Shown one piece after another: positions 31,812 to 39,483 of a stretch of 64,000 nucleotides of DNA. The translations under genes and the position numbers were made by a program. This stretch comes from Chryseobacterium sp. Lineage in GTDB: Bacteria > Bacteroidota > Bacteroidia > Flavobacteriales > Weeksellaceae. How positions within the stretch are numbered: position 1 is the first letter of the stretch; the number at the start of each line of letters is the position of its first letter. The notes under the pieces were generated by a model. That model was not told the DNA's origin, did not search any database, and worked only from the letters and a program-made list of their open reading frames with translations. The DNA is taken from positions 1-64,000 of the forward strand of contig JAGLBA010000011.1 in the NCBI GenBank assembly GCA_018260475.1, in the 5' to 3' direction.

Positions 31812-33848
31812 TTATTTAAAATCAGTATCCTTAGCTTGGTTCACTTGGTAGGATTTTACATTGAAAACAATATCCTGTCCCATCATGTTTTGGCTGATGG
31901 TGTACGGCATCATCACCCCGGAAACCACTTTGTAATCGGAGTAGTTGGTAGGAATGCTGTTGGATTTTCCTGCCATTTTGATGTTCTGGATGTCGCCCAT
32001 TTTCAATCCCGTTTTCACATTGTAGTAGTAAGTGTTGTCACTTTCTTTGATGACATAAGTATCCTCGCCGTTATACTTTTCGATCCCTACAATATTTGGG
32101 TTTTTAAAATTTAATTCCGGGAAAAGTTCAGTCTTTTTTAGATATTCAGCTTTAGCTTCTGCCGGCATCGGCATTTTTTGACCTTGCAGTTCCATATAGC
32201 CATCCTTCCCGTCGAATACTGTTTTTTGCACCGTATTTCCCATCATAGATAAAGTTTGGACTATTTTCGAACCTTTGGCATTAATGATCTTCATATCCAG
32301 ATTCATACCCTGAACCGTTGCGGAAGCATCCGTGCTGATGCTGGTGATCTTCGCCATAGCATCCTTCCCGCCTATGGCTTTATAATAATTATCCAAAACA
32401 TTGGCAGCAGTTACCATACCATCTACTTTCTTGATTTCCACTTTTATAGCGGGGTTCGCGTCGCGGTCGTAGTATTTAACAGGATAGCCCAAAGCCTCTA
32501 ACTTATCGGAAATTTCGGCACCTTTTCCTGCTACCAAAATACGGCTTTGTCCACCCAGGATATTTCTTTTTACCGCGCTAGAAACCTCTGCTGCAGTCAC
32601 AGCGTCTATAGATTTCAAATAATTGGTATAGAAATCTGCGGGCAGGCCCTGTGTTTTTTGCATCAATGCAAGGCGTGCAATGGTCTCCGGTTTCTCCATC
32701 GACATGATGAATTCTCCTTTCAATTTTGCTTTTGCCGCGGTAAGTTCTTCCGGGGTAATGGTGGAAATACGGTTCAGTTCGTATAGGAATTCCTTCACCG
32801 CCTTGTCTGCCACCTCGTTTCTCACGCTGGCTTGTGCCGAGAAATCGGGGCTGTATTTTCCTGTGGAAAGTCTAGAGTAAGCGCCATAGGTAAAGGCATT
32901 TTTCTCACGAAGATTCATGAAAAGCCGCGCTTCCGAACCATCACCGAGAATGTAGTTCCCAAGGATGGATGCGAAATAGTCCTTGCTATTCATCCGCAAA
33001 TCCGTAAGGTTACCCACTTTTATGACTGATTGTACGGCACTTGGCACGTCTACCACCGCAATCTCCGTAGTTTTCGGGTTGTTGGCCGGCTCTAATTTAG
33101 GATATACGATACCGGACTTTTTCCATGAAGAGAAGCCTTGTTCTACCAATTTTTTGGCATCCGCATAGTTCACATCACCTACTATTACGAGGTAGGCATT
33201 GTCCGGCGAATAATATTTTTGATAATAATTATTCACATCCGCTGTGGTGATGTTTTTGATGGTTTGTTCAGATTCAAATTCCCCGCGGGCAGTATTTTTG
33301 CCGTATTGTAGGGCATTATAAACCTTAGAAGCAATTGCGGAAGCGTTTTTTTCCTGAGATTTCAGGCCTTCCATCATTCTGTCTTTGCTTTTTTGAATTT
33401 CGGATTCATCAAATTTCGGGTTTACTACAGCATCAGCCATTAGCTTGATAACTTGTGAGAAGTATTTCGACAAAGTTCCTGCGGAAGCACCATGTGCGCT
33501 GAAGTTTAAATTTGCTCCAAGGAAATCCACTTTTTTGTTGAATTCATCTTTAGAGATGGTTTTCGTGCCGTTCCCCAGTTGTTCCGCCATGATCTCGCTG
33601 ATTCCCGCTTTGTCTCCCTCTAGGATGGGCGGCATATCCATAGATAGGTTCATGGTCACATGGGGCAGTTTGTGGTTTTCCACAATCATGACTGTTAGGC
33701 CGTTGGCAAGGCGGAAAGTTTTAGGCTGGTTGATGTTCAGCGTAGGCGTAGGGCCTGGCTTCGGCATCGCATTCATGTCGATTTGTGCCATTGCAACTCC
33801 GGAGAAAAGGAAAAGCGCGGCGGCAGAAGTGAGGATATATTTTTTCAT
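31812..33848 (-). CDS. M16-family protein, inactive subunit, with C-terminal LolA-like extension
   Basis: A 678-residue periplasmic protein. A signal peptide (MKKYILTSAAALFLFSGVAMAQ) is followed by two M16 peptidase-like domains to about residue 480. The HxxEH zinc motif is absent: the matching helix reads AGISEIMAEQLGNG. It is therefore the non-catalytic half of a heterodimer whose active half is the gene upstream. About 200 further residues (from about 485, VLDNYYKAIGGKDAMAKI) form a beta-rich domain like outer-membrane lipoprotein-sorting (LolA/LolB-type) folds; that match is a pattern impression. It starts 4 bp after the partner gene. Confidence 0.88.
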   Translation of the reverse strand: MKKYILTSAAALFLFSGVAMAQIDMNAMPKPGPTPTLNINQPKTFRLANGLTVMIVENHKLPHVTMNLSMDMPPILEGDKAGISEIMAEQLGNGTKTISKDEFNKKVDFLGANLNFSAHGASAGTLSKYFSQVIKLMADAVVNPKFDESEIQKSKDRMMEGLKSQEKNASAIASKVYNALQYGKNTARGEFESEQTIKNITTADVNNYYQKYYSPDNAYLVIVGDVNYADAKKLVEQGFSSWKKSGIVYPKLEPANNPKTTEIAVVDVPSAVQSVIKVGNLTDLRMNSKDYFASILGNYILGDGSEARLFMNLREKNAFTYGAYSRLSTGKYSPDFSAQASVRNEVADKAVKEFLYELNRISTITPEELTAAKAKLKGEFIMSMEKPETIARLALMQKTQGLPADFYTNYLKSIDAVTAAEVSSAVKRNILGGQSRILVAGKGAEISDKLEALGYPVKYYDRDANPAIKVEIKKVDGMVTAANVLDNYYKAIGGKDAMAKITSISTDASATVQGMNLDMKIINAKGSKIVQTLSMMGNTVQKTVFDGKDGYMELQGQKMPMPAEAKAEYLKKTELFPELNFKNPNIVGIEKYNGEDTYVIKESDNTYYYNVKTGLKMGDIQNIKMAGKSNSIPTNYSDYKVVSGVMMPYTISQNMMGQDIVFNVKSYQVNQAKDTDFK

Positions 33849-33852
33849 GGTT

Positions 33853-35163
33853 TTATTTTTTTTCAGGAAGGTAATTGAGGTTAATTCTTTGGTTCGTGTT
33901 TAGATATTTTTTCGCTGCATCTTGCAAATCTTTGCGCGTGATGCTGCGATAAATATCTACTTCTTTGTTGATGAGGTTGGTGTCTCCCATCAGCACATTG
34001 TTGTGAGCCAAAGAATGCGCGATGCCTTCCACGGTAGAGTTTTGGGTTACAAACTGGTTTTCCACTTGGTTTTTCAATTTTTGGAAATCTTCCTCGGAAA
34101 TCAGCGTGTTTTGTACTTTTTTAATCTCGTTATCTATGTCTGTTTGCAAAGTCGTTTTCGTAGTACCGGTCATAGGGATGGCATAGAATGCGAAAATTCC
34201 CGCATCTTCCATGCTTTGCATAAATGAGCCTACCTGAAGTGCTTTTTTCTCGTCATCCACCAATTTTTTGTAAAGTACAGACGATTTTCCGTTGCTGAGG
34301 TAGGAAGAAAGCATCTCCAATGTATAGGCATCTTTTTCCTTAGAGCCCGGTGTGCGGTAGGCGAAAACATAGGCGGGCTGCTGGATGTTGGCATCCGTTA
34401 CCGTCACTTCTTTTTCTTGGGTAATAGGGGTGTCTTTTGGGAAATTTTTGGGGTAAAGCGTTCCTTTTGGGATTCCGCCATAGTAATCATTGATCCATTT
34501 TTTAGTTTCAGCGGGCTTGATGTCGCCTGCCACTACCAAAGTTGCGTTGTTCGGAACATAATATTTCTTGTAGAAATCTTGGAATTCCTGAAGTTTAGCC
34601 GCATTTAGATCCTCCATAGCTCCGATGGTTGGCCAGTGGTAAGGGTGGTTAGTAAAAAGGTTGTTTTGTATCGCTGTGAAGAGGTTTCCATACGGCTGGT
34701 TGTCCATTCTCAGGCGTTTTTCCTCTTTCACCACTTCGCGCTGCGTATCTACCCCTATCTGGTTGATGACCGCGTGGCGCATCCTTTCAGCCTCCATCCA
34801 AAGACCCAGTTTCTGCGCATTGGAAGGGAAAGTTTCGTAGTAATAGGTACGGTCGTTGGTGGTATTGGCATTGTTGTTTCCTCCGTTGGAAGAAACTATT
34901 TTCATCCACTCGCCGCGTTTTATGTTTGGCGTACCCTCAAACAAAAGATGCTCAAAAAAGTGCGCAAAACCGGTACGGCCTTTCACCTCGTCTTTGGCAC
35001 CCACATGATACATAACGCCGGTGGTAACTACCGGAGCAGAATTATCTTGGTGAAGAATCACATGCAGACCATTTGGCAGGTCGTATTCCTCGAATTTTAC
35101 TTGTTGTGCATTAGCCGCGATTGCAAAAAACACAGCTGCACTCAATAGAAAACGTTTTTTCAT
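33853..35163 (-). CDS. M16-family zinc metallopeptidase, active subunit
   Basis: A 436-residue secreted peptidase with signal peptide MKKRFLLSAAVFFAIAANAQ. The inverted zinc motif HFFEH is at 68-72 (H68, E71, H72), and the third ligand Glu lies in the region REVVKEEKRLR about 75 residues on. Two M16 domains fit the length. It is the first gene of a two-gene operon with the inactive, extended M16 protein; such pairs are known as periplasmic heterodimers. Likely role: breaking down peptides or damaged proteins in the periplasm. Confidence 0.93.
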   Translation of the reverse strand: MKKRFLLSAAVFFAIAANAQQVKFEEYDLPNGLHVILHQDNSAPVVTTGVMYHVGAKDEVKGRTGFAHFFEHLLFEGTPNIKRGEWMKIVSSNGGNNNANTTNDRTYYYETFPSNAQKLGLWMEAERMRHAVINQIGVDTQREVVKEEKRLRMDNQPYGNLFTAIQNNLFTNHPYHWPTIGAMEDLNAAKLQEFQDFYKKYYVPNNATLVVAGDIKPAETKKWINDYYGGIPKGTLYPKNFPKDTPITQEKEVTVTDANIQQPAYVFAYRTPGSKEKDAYTLEMLSSYLSNGKSSVLYKKLVDDEKKALQVGSFMQSMEDAGIFAFYAIPMTGTTKTTLQTDIDNEIKKVQNTLISEEDFQKLKNQVENQFVTQNSTVEGIAHSLAHNNVLMGDTNLINKEVDIYRSITRKDLQDAAKKYLNTNQRINLNYLPEKK

Positions 35164-35341
35164 ATTATTATTTTAAATATAATTAGTGGTTTAAAGATAA
35201 GAATTGTTACAGAAATAACGATATTTTATTTTAAGTTTCTTAATCGAGAATATTTGTTTTAGTTAAAGTTAAATCTATCTCGCTGCTATAATTAACGATA
35301 AATTCACAACCATCCCGATCCTTGCAGTTATCTTTGCAGCC

Positions 35342-35349
35342 TATTTTTG
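35342..35349 (+). promoter_or_regulatory. -33/-7 promoter for the secreted EEP gene
   Basis: TATTTTTG is 7 nt before the ATG; a TTG at 35322-35324 lies 17 nt upstream of it, a good Bacteroidota -33/-7 pair. Confidence 0.6.
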
Positions 35350-35356
35350 TATTAAA

Positions 35357-36205
35357 ATGAAACACCTGGCCAAACTACTATTACTAATTGGCATTTTTTC
35401 TTTCTCGGCTGAGCTGTTGGCACAAACAGACCGAACCTTGAAAATTGCTACTTTCAATATCCGAATGGATACGGAGAACGACAGCCTGAACGCATGGCCG
35501 TATCGGAAGGAATTTGTGAAAAATTTGATTCAGTTTCATGATTTTGATATCGTGGGAACGCAGGAGGGGTTCTTCCACCAAATCAAAGGAATCGTGGAGA
35601 TTCCGGGGATGAGTTATGTGGGCGTAGGTCGGGACGATGGGAAAACCGCCGGGGAACATTCTGCAATCGTGTATAAAAATACGAGGTTCAAACTCTTGGA
35701 ATCTGGGAATTTTTGGCTTCGCGAAACCCCGAATGTTCCAGGAAAAGGCTGGGACGCCACCTGCTGCAATAGGATTGCGTCTTGGGCAAAGTTTTCAGAT
35801 AATAAATCGAAAAAATCGTTCTTTCTTTTCAATGTGCATTTCGACCATCAGGGAAAAATCGCCCGCCGCGAATCTTCTAAATTGATGATTTCAAAAATTA
35901 ACGAAATCGCAAAAGGCAGTCCGGTGATACTCACGGGGGATTTCAATAGTACGCCGGAAGATGAGCCGATTAAAATTTTGAAGGCCGCGTACAAAGATAG
36001 TTACGACATCACAGAGTTACCGCCTCATGGCCCTGTGGGCACTTTTAACGATTTTGAATTTGCCTCGTCTCTTCTAAACCGTATCGATTATATTTTCATT
36101 AAAGGAAACATCCGCGTGCTGAAATATGGCGTGCTCACGGACTTTAAAAATAAGAGATACCCCTCTGACCATATGCCCGTTATGGCGCAGGTAGAGATTA
36201 AATAG
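35357..36205 (+). CDS. Secreted endonuclease/exonuclease/phosphatase-family protein
   Basis: A 282-residue EEP-fold phosphodiesterase with a signal peptide ending near LLAQ (residue 23), so it acts outside the cytoplasm. Motifs: LKIATFNIRMDTEND, IVGTQEGFFHQI (metal Glu), FNVHFDHQG, ILTGDFNSTPEDEP, RIDYIFIKG and SDHMPVMAQVEI. Relatives cleave phosphoesters of nucleic acids, sphingolipids or sugars; the EEP_2-like sequence here does not tell which. Convergent with the DUF1569 gene. Confidence 0.9.
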   Translation: MKHLAKLLLLIGIFSFSAELLAQTDRTLKIATFNIRMDTENDSLNAWPYRKEFVKNLIQFHDFDIVGTQEGFFHQIKGIVEIPGMSYVGVGRDDGKTAGEHSAIVYKNTRFKLLESGNFWLRETPNVPGKGWDATCCNRIASWAKFSDNKSKKSFFLFNVHFDHQGKIARRESSKLMISKINEIAKGSPVILTGDFNSTPEDEPIKILKAAYKDSYDITELPPHGPVGTFNDFEFASSLLNRIDYIFIKGNIRVLKYGVLTDFKNKRYPSDHMPVMAQVEIK

Positions 36206-36280
36206 TTGAATTAAACGCACTGCCCGACGAAAGCTTTACAGTGGCCAAATTTCAGTTTTTTGATTAAAAATGCTGATATT

Positions 36281-36736
36281 TTATACACCAAATTGCTCCA
36301 AATGGTGGTTCAGGTGCTTGGCAAACATATTATTCCATTCCTGCGCCGTCAGTTTCCCAAACGAGTGCGATTCCTTACCATCAAAGGCATCCGCGCCCAA
36401 CTGTTGTGTTTTTTGGATAAAGCCAATCAGGCGTTTCTTCTCAGCATTGAAGTCCTTTGTGCTTTCTATTCTAAACATCGGCCCCGTTGGAAGGTTTTGT
36501 TTGTAAGGCATTTCATTGACCACTTTTGGCTTCACGAATTTCCTCATAATCATTTTTGCGATGAAGCCTGCTTTTTTGTGTTTAGCCGGTTCAAAAACCA
36601 TCTCGTAGGTTACATTGCAGTGCGCGAGCATTTGATCCACAGTCATTTTACCCCACTTTCTTTGAGAATCGGGCGACAAGCGATTGATACGATCGATATA
36701 TATTTGAGCATCTTTAGCATTGAAAACATTTTGCAT
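36281..36736 (-). CDS. DUF1569 (DinB-like) protein
   Basis: A 151-residue helical protein. The motif WGKMTVDQMLAHC and the C-terminal FGKLTAQEWNNMFAKHLNHHLEQFGV, with three His at DinB-like metal positions, mark DUF1569, a cytoplasmic DinB-fold family of unknown reaction, possibly a thiol-dependent transferase. No partner gene. A TATATTTG box lies 21 nt before the start. Confidence 0.88.
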   Translation of the reverse strand: MQNVFNAKDAQIYIDRINRLSPDSQRKWGKMTVDQMLAHCNVTYEMVFEPAKHKKAGFIAKMIMRKFVKPKVVNEMPYKQNLPTGPMFRIESTKDFNAEKKRLIGFIQKTQQLGADAFDGKESHSFGKLTAQEWNNMFAKHLNHHLEQFGV

Positions 36737-36757
36737 TCCGTCGGGTTTATTTTACTT

Positions 36758-36765
36758 CAAATATA
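36758..36765 (-). promoter_or_regulatory. -7 box for the DUF1569 gene
   Basis: TATATTTG on the minus strand, 21 nt before the ATG at 36736. Confidence 0.5.
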
Positions 36766-36816
36766 ATTAATTTCCACAAAAAAGATTACTGAAAGCGAAG
36801 TATGCAGCTAAACATT

Positions 36817-36824
36817 TATTTTTG
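36817..36824 (+). promoter_or_regulatory. -7 box for the TrmH-family gene
   Basis: TATTTTTG ends 4 nt before ATG 36829. The longer open frame starting at 36802 would begin upstream of this box and so before the predicted transcription start. Confidence 0.55.
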
Positions 36825-36828
36825 CAAA

Positions 36829-37491
36829 ATGGAAAATCTGCAAGCTACTTTTGATTATTTAAAACAATTTCTAACCAATGAGCGGCTTGAAAAAATCGAA
36901 TTTCATGCTAAAGAAAGTTCGGATTTTGTGCTTCCCGTGGTAGAAGATGTGTATCAATTTAGGAATGCCGCAGCCATTGTCCGTAGTGTGGAAGCCTGTG
37001 GTTTTCACAAGGTTGTGGCAATGGAAAAGCAAAATGTGTTCGATCCCAACTGGCGCGTTACCAAAGGCGCGGATACCTGGGTAGAGGTGGAAAAGATGCC
37101 ACGAAACACGGAATCTTTGATGGAAATAAAATCACGAGGCTACAAAATTGCCGCTGTTTCCCTGGAAAAAAATGCCGTGATGCTTCCCCATTACAAAATT
37201 ACCGAGCCTGTTGCACTGGTCTTCGGAACAGAATGGGACGGCGTAACCGATGAACTGCTGGACCTTGCCGATGTAACCATCGCGATTCCGATGTACGGTT
37301 TTACAAAAAGTTTCAATGTCTCCGTGGCGGCGGCAATTTGCATGTACGAACTAAAACAGAAACTCATAAAATCCGGAATAGATTATAAACTTTCTGATGA
37401 GAAACGCTTACAAATGATGATTCGCTGGGCAGTAAATTCCATCCGCAGCGGCAAAGAGATTTATGCGCAATACTTGCGAGGTCGAAATTGA
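36829..37491 (+). CDS. TrmH-family RNA 2'-O-methyltransferase (SpoU)
   Basis: A 220-residue SPOUT enzyme. Motif 1 is FRNAAAIVRSVEACGF with the Asn-Arg pair, motif 2 ALVFGTEWDGVTDELLDLAD, motif 3 IPMYGFTKSFNVSVAAAICMYEL; together they form the SAM-binding knot. It resembles TrmH, which methylates G18 of tRNA, including the C-terminal tail after the knot. I chose ATG 36829 (MENLQATFDYL) rather than the open ATG at 36802 because of the -7 box between them. Convergent with rsmE, 14 bp apart, with no hairpin. Confidence 0.92.
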   Translation: MENLQATFDYLKQFLTNERLEKIEFHAKESSDFVLPVVEDVYQFRNAAAIVRSVEACGFHKVVAMEKQNVFDPNWRVTKGADTWVEVEKMPRNTESLMEIKSRGYKIAAVSLEKNAVMLPHYKITEPVALVFGTEWDGVTDELLDLADVTIAIPMYGFTKSFNVSVAAAICMYELKQKLIKSGIDYKLSDEKRLQMMIRWAVNSIRSGKEIYAQYLRGRN

Positions 37492-37505
37492 AATTTAACC
37501 TTAAT

Positions 37506-38201
37506 CTAATCTTGCATCGAGCGGAAGTGGTTCCAGGCAGCGATGAACACGCCCGCCGTTTCGGTTCTCAGGCGTTGATCACCAAGCGAAATAGCACGAA
37601 TACCCTTTTCTGATAGCATTTTGATTTCTCTTTCGGAAAAATCGCCTTCGGGGCCAATGAGGATTGTAAAGTTATTTTTTAACGGAAAATCCTTAATTTG
37701 AATACGCTGAAACGCAGGGTTGCAGTGCGCCACAAACGAGGTTTCGGGGTCTAATTTTCTTACAAAATCACCTAGTTTTACCAGCTCGTTTACTTTCGGA
37801 AAATGAAATCTTAAGGATTGTTTGGATGCCGTGATGATTTGTTTGCGAAGTTTTTCGGTGTTAAGGATTTTGCGTTCAGAATGGTCCGTAAGCAGGAAAG
37901 TGATTTCCGTGATCCCCATTTCCGTGGCTTTTTCGGCAAAAAACTCTATGCGATCCAAGTTTTTCGTGGGGGCAATCGCGATGTGCAGTCCGTTGAAATT
38001 TGGAGTTTTCTGTCGGAATTCAGGGTTTTCCACGCGGGCTTTGTTGCCATCGGTACGCAGGATTCCACTCGCCAAGTTCCCGTTACCATCAGTGATGGAG
38101 ATGGGTTCGCCGTCGCGCATGCGTAGGACTTTCAGGATATGATGGCGTTCCTCGTCATCGATGACCACATTGGGCAAAACTTCACCGTAGAATAGCTTCA
38201 T
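37506..38201 (-). CDS. rsmE: 16S rRNA (uracil-1498-N3)-methyltransferase
   Basis: A 231-residue SPOUT enzyme with the PUA-like N-terminal domain (HHILKVLRMRDGEPISITDGNG) and the knot domain: EKATEMGITEITFLLTDHSE, KQIITASKQSLRFHFPKV, and ILIGPEGDFSEREI plus ISLGDQRLRTETAGVFI. Normal length, motifs complete. A -7 box (TATCTTTG) lies 18 nt before its ATG. Confidence 0.96.
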   Translation of the reverse strand: MKLFYGEVLPNVVIDDEERHHILKVLRMRDGEPISITDGNGNLASGILRTDGNKARVENPEFRQKTPNFNGLHIAIAPTKNLDRIEFFAEKATEMGITEITFLLTDHSERKILNTEKLRKQIITASKQSLRFHFPKVNELVKLGDFVRKLDPETSFVAHCNPAFQRIQIKDFPLKNNFTILIGPEGDFSEREIKMLSEKGIRAISLGDQRLRTETAGVFIAAWNHFRSMQD

Positions 38202-38219
38202 TTAAAATATATTGAGTGA

Positions 38220-38227
38220 CAAAGATA
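38220..38227 (-). promoter_or_regulatory. -7 box for rsmE
   Basis: TATCTTTG on the minus strand, 18 nt before the ATG at 38201. Confidence 0.5.
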
Positions 38228-38304
38228 ATTTATTTAAAACTTAGATGCTTGTTTGACCATCCAAAATAACATGAGTAGTTACTGTTGTTGTAATGATTTT
38301 TTGC

Positions 38305-38386
38305 CACCTAAGTCACTAAAGATTTTTTAAAAAAAGCATATATAACCCAGCAAAAAATATAACATTTTATCAAAACTTCTTAGGTG
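38305..38386. repeat. Inverted repeat in the rsmE-tsaD gap
   Basis: CACCTAAG (38305-38312) and CTTAGGTG (38379-38386) pair across 66 nt inside the 243-bp gap. The wording around it (GCCACCTAAGTCACTAAAG and CTTCTTAGGTGCCTTTG) resembles low-complexity phrases that, as I recall, recur between genes in Bacteroidota. No gene or hairpin terminator is seen here. Confidence 0.4.
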
Positions 38387-38444
38387 CCTTTGGGAGTATA
38401 TTTTTCTCTTTTTGAGACTATTGTAATTAAATTTTTCTTTTATT

Positions 38445-39479
38445 TTAAGATTTAAAACTCTCCTCCAAATCGTACCGCGCTGTAGCAGATACCGATAAAT
38501 CGCAGAATTCCCCACGGTCGTATTTCAGTTTAGCAACCATGGCAATCATCGCGGCATTGTCGGTCGTGTATTCAAATTTCGGGATGTAAATCTTCCAACC
38601 CAAATGCTTGGCCTTGGCAGACATAGCCTCTCGCAATGCCGAGTTCGCCGAAACGCCTCCAGCAATTGCCACTTCTTTAATTCCTAAATCTTCGGCGGCT
38701 TTTTCAAGTTTTAACATCAAAATCTCCACGATATTTTTTTGGATGGAGGCACAGAGATCGTTCAGATTGTTATTAACAAAATTTGGATTTTTCTGGACTT
38801 CCTTTTGAATAAAATATAAGACAGAGGTTTTAATCCCGGAGAAAGAATAATCGTATTTTTCGAGTTTTGGTTTATTGAATTTAAAGGCATCCGCATTTCC
38901 TCCTTTCGCCAAACGATCTATGATGGGGCCGGCTGGATAATCCAGGTCGAAGATTTTCCCAATTTTGTCGAAGGCTTCGCCGGCGGCGTCGTCCGTGGTT
39001 TTGCCAATGATCTGCATATCGAAATAATCCTTTACTAAAACAATCATCGTATGCCCACCCGAAACGGTGAGGCACAGGAACGGAAATTTCGGAGGTTCGG
39101 GGTTGGCATCGGCAATAAAATGAGCGAGAATATGCGCTTGTAAGTGGTTCACCTCGATAAGCGGAACGCCCAAAGACATAGCTAGTGATTTTGCAAAAGA
39201 GGTTCCCACAAGCAACGAACCAAGCAATCCGGGGCCGCGTGTAAAACCTATGGCAGAAATATCTTTTATATGTATATTTGCCTTAGCAACAGAACTGTGG
39301 ATTACGGGAATGATGTTTTGCTGGTGCGCGCGCGATGCGAGTTCCGGCACTACGCCACCGTAATCATTGTGAATGGCCTGCCCCGCGGCTATATTCGAGA
39401 GAATTTGGTTCCCACAAATAACCGCAGCAGAGGTATCATCGCAAGAAGACTCGATACCTAAAATTATCGGTTCGCTCAT
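38445..39479 (-). CDS. tsaD: tRNA N6-adenosine threonylcarbamoyltransferase
   Basis: A 344-residue ASKHA-fold enzyme that, with TsaB and TsaE, puts the threonylcarbamoyl group on A37 of ANN-reading tRNAs. MSEPIILGIESSCDDTSAAV is the N-terminal signature; H112 and H116 (NHLQAHILAH) bind the metal; CLTVSGGHTMI, GEAFDKIGK and AGGVSANSALR follow. The frame is open 21 bp upstream to 39500, but ATG 39479 gives the family start. Its ATG is 4 bp from the divergent tamB-like ATG, so its -7 box lies in the tamB-like coding sequence. Confidence 0.96.
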   Translation of the reverse strand: MSEPIILGIESSCDDTSAAVICGNQILSNIAAGQAIHNDYGGVVPELASRAHQQNIIPVIHSSVAKANIHIKDISAIGFTRGPGLLGSLLVGTSFAKSLAMSLGVPLIEVNHLQAHILAHFIADANPEPPKFPFLCLTVSGGHTMIVLVKDYFDMQIIGKTTDDAAGEAFDKIGKIFDLDYPAGPIIDRLAKGGNADAFKFNKPKLEKYDYSFSGIKTSVLYFIQKEVQKNPNFVNNNLNDLCASIQKNIVEILMLKLEKAAEDLGIKEVAIAGGVSANSALREAMSAKAKHLGWKIYIPKFEYTTDNAAMIAMVAKLKYDRGEFCDLSVSATARYDLEESFKS

Positions 39480-39483
39480 AATT

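Noticed and set aside
34636..35148. 170-codon plus-strand ORF opposite the active M16 peptidase
   Set aside because: Antisense to a secreted peptidase with HFFEH motif; composition is not protein-like.
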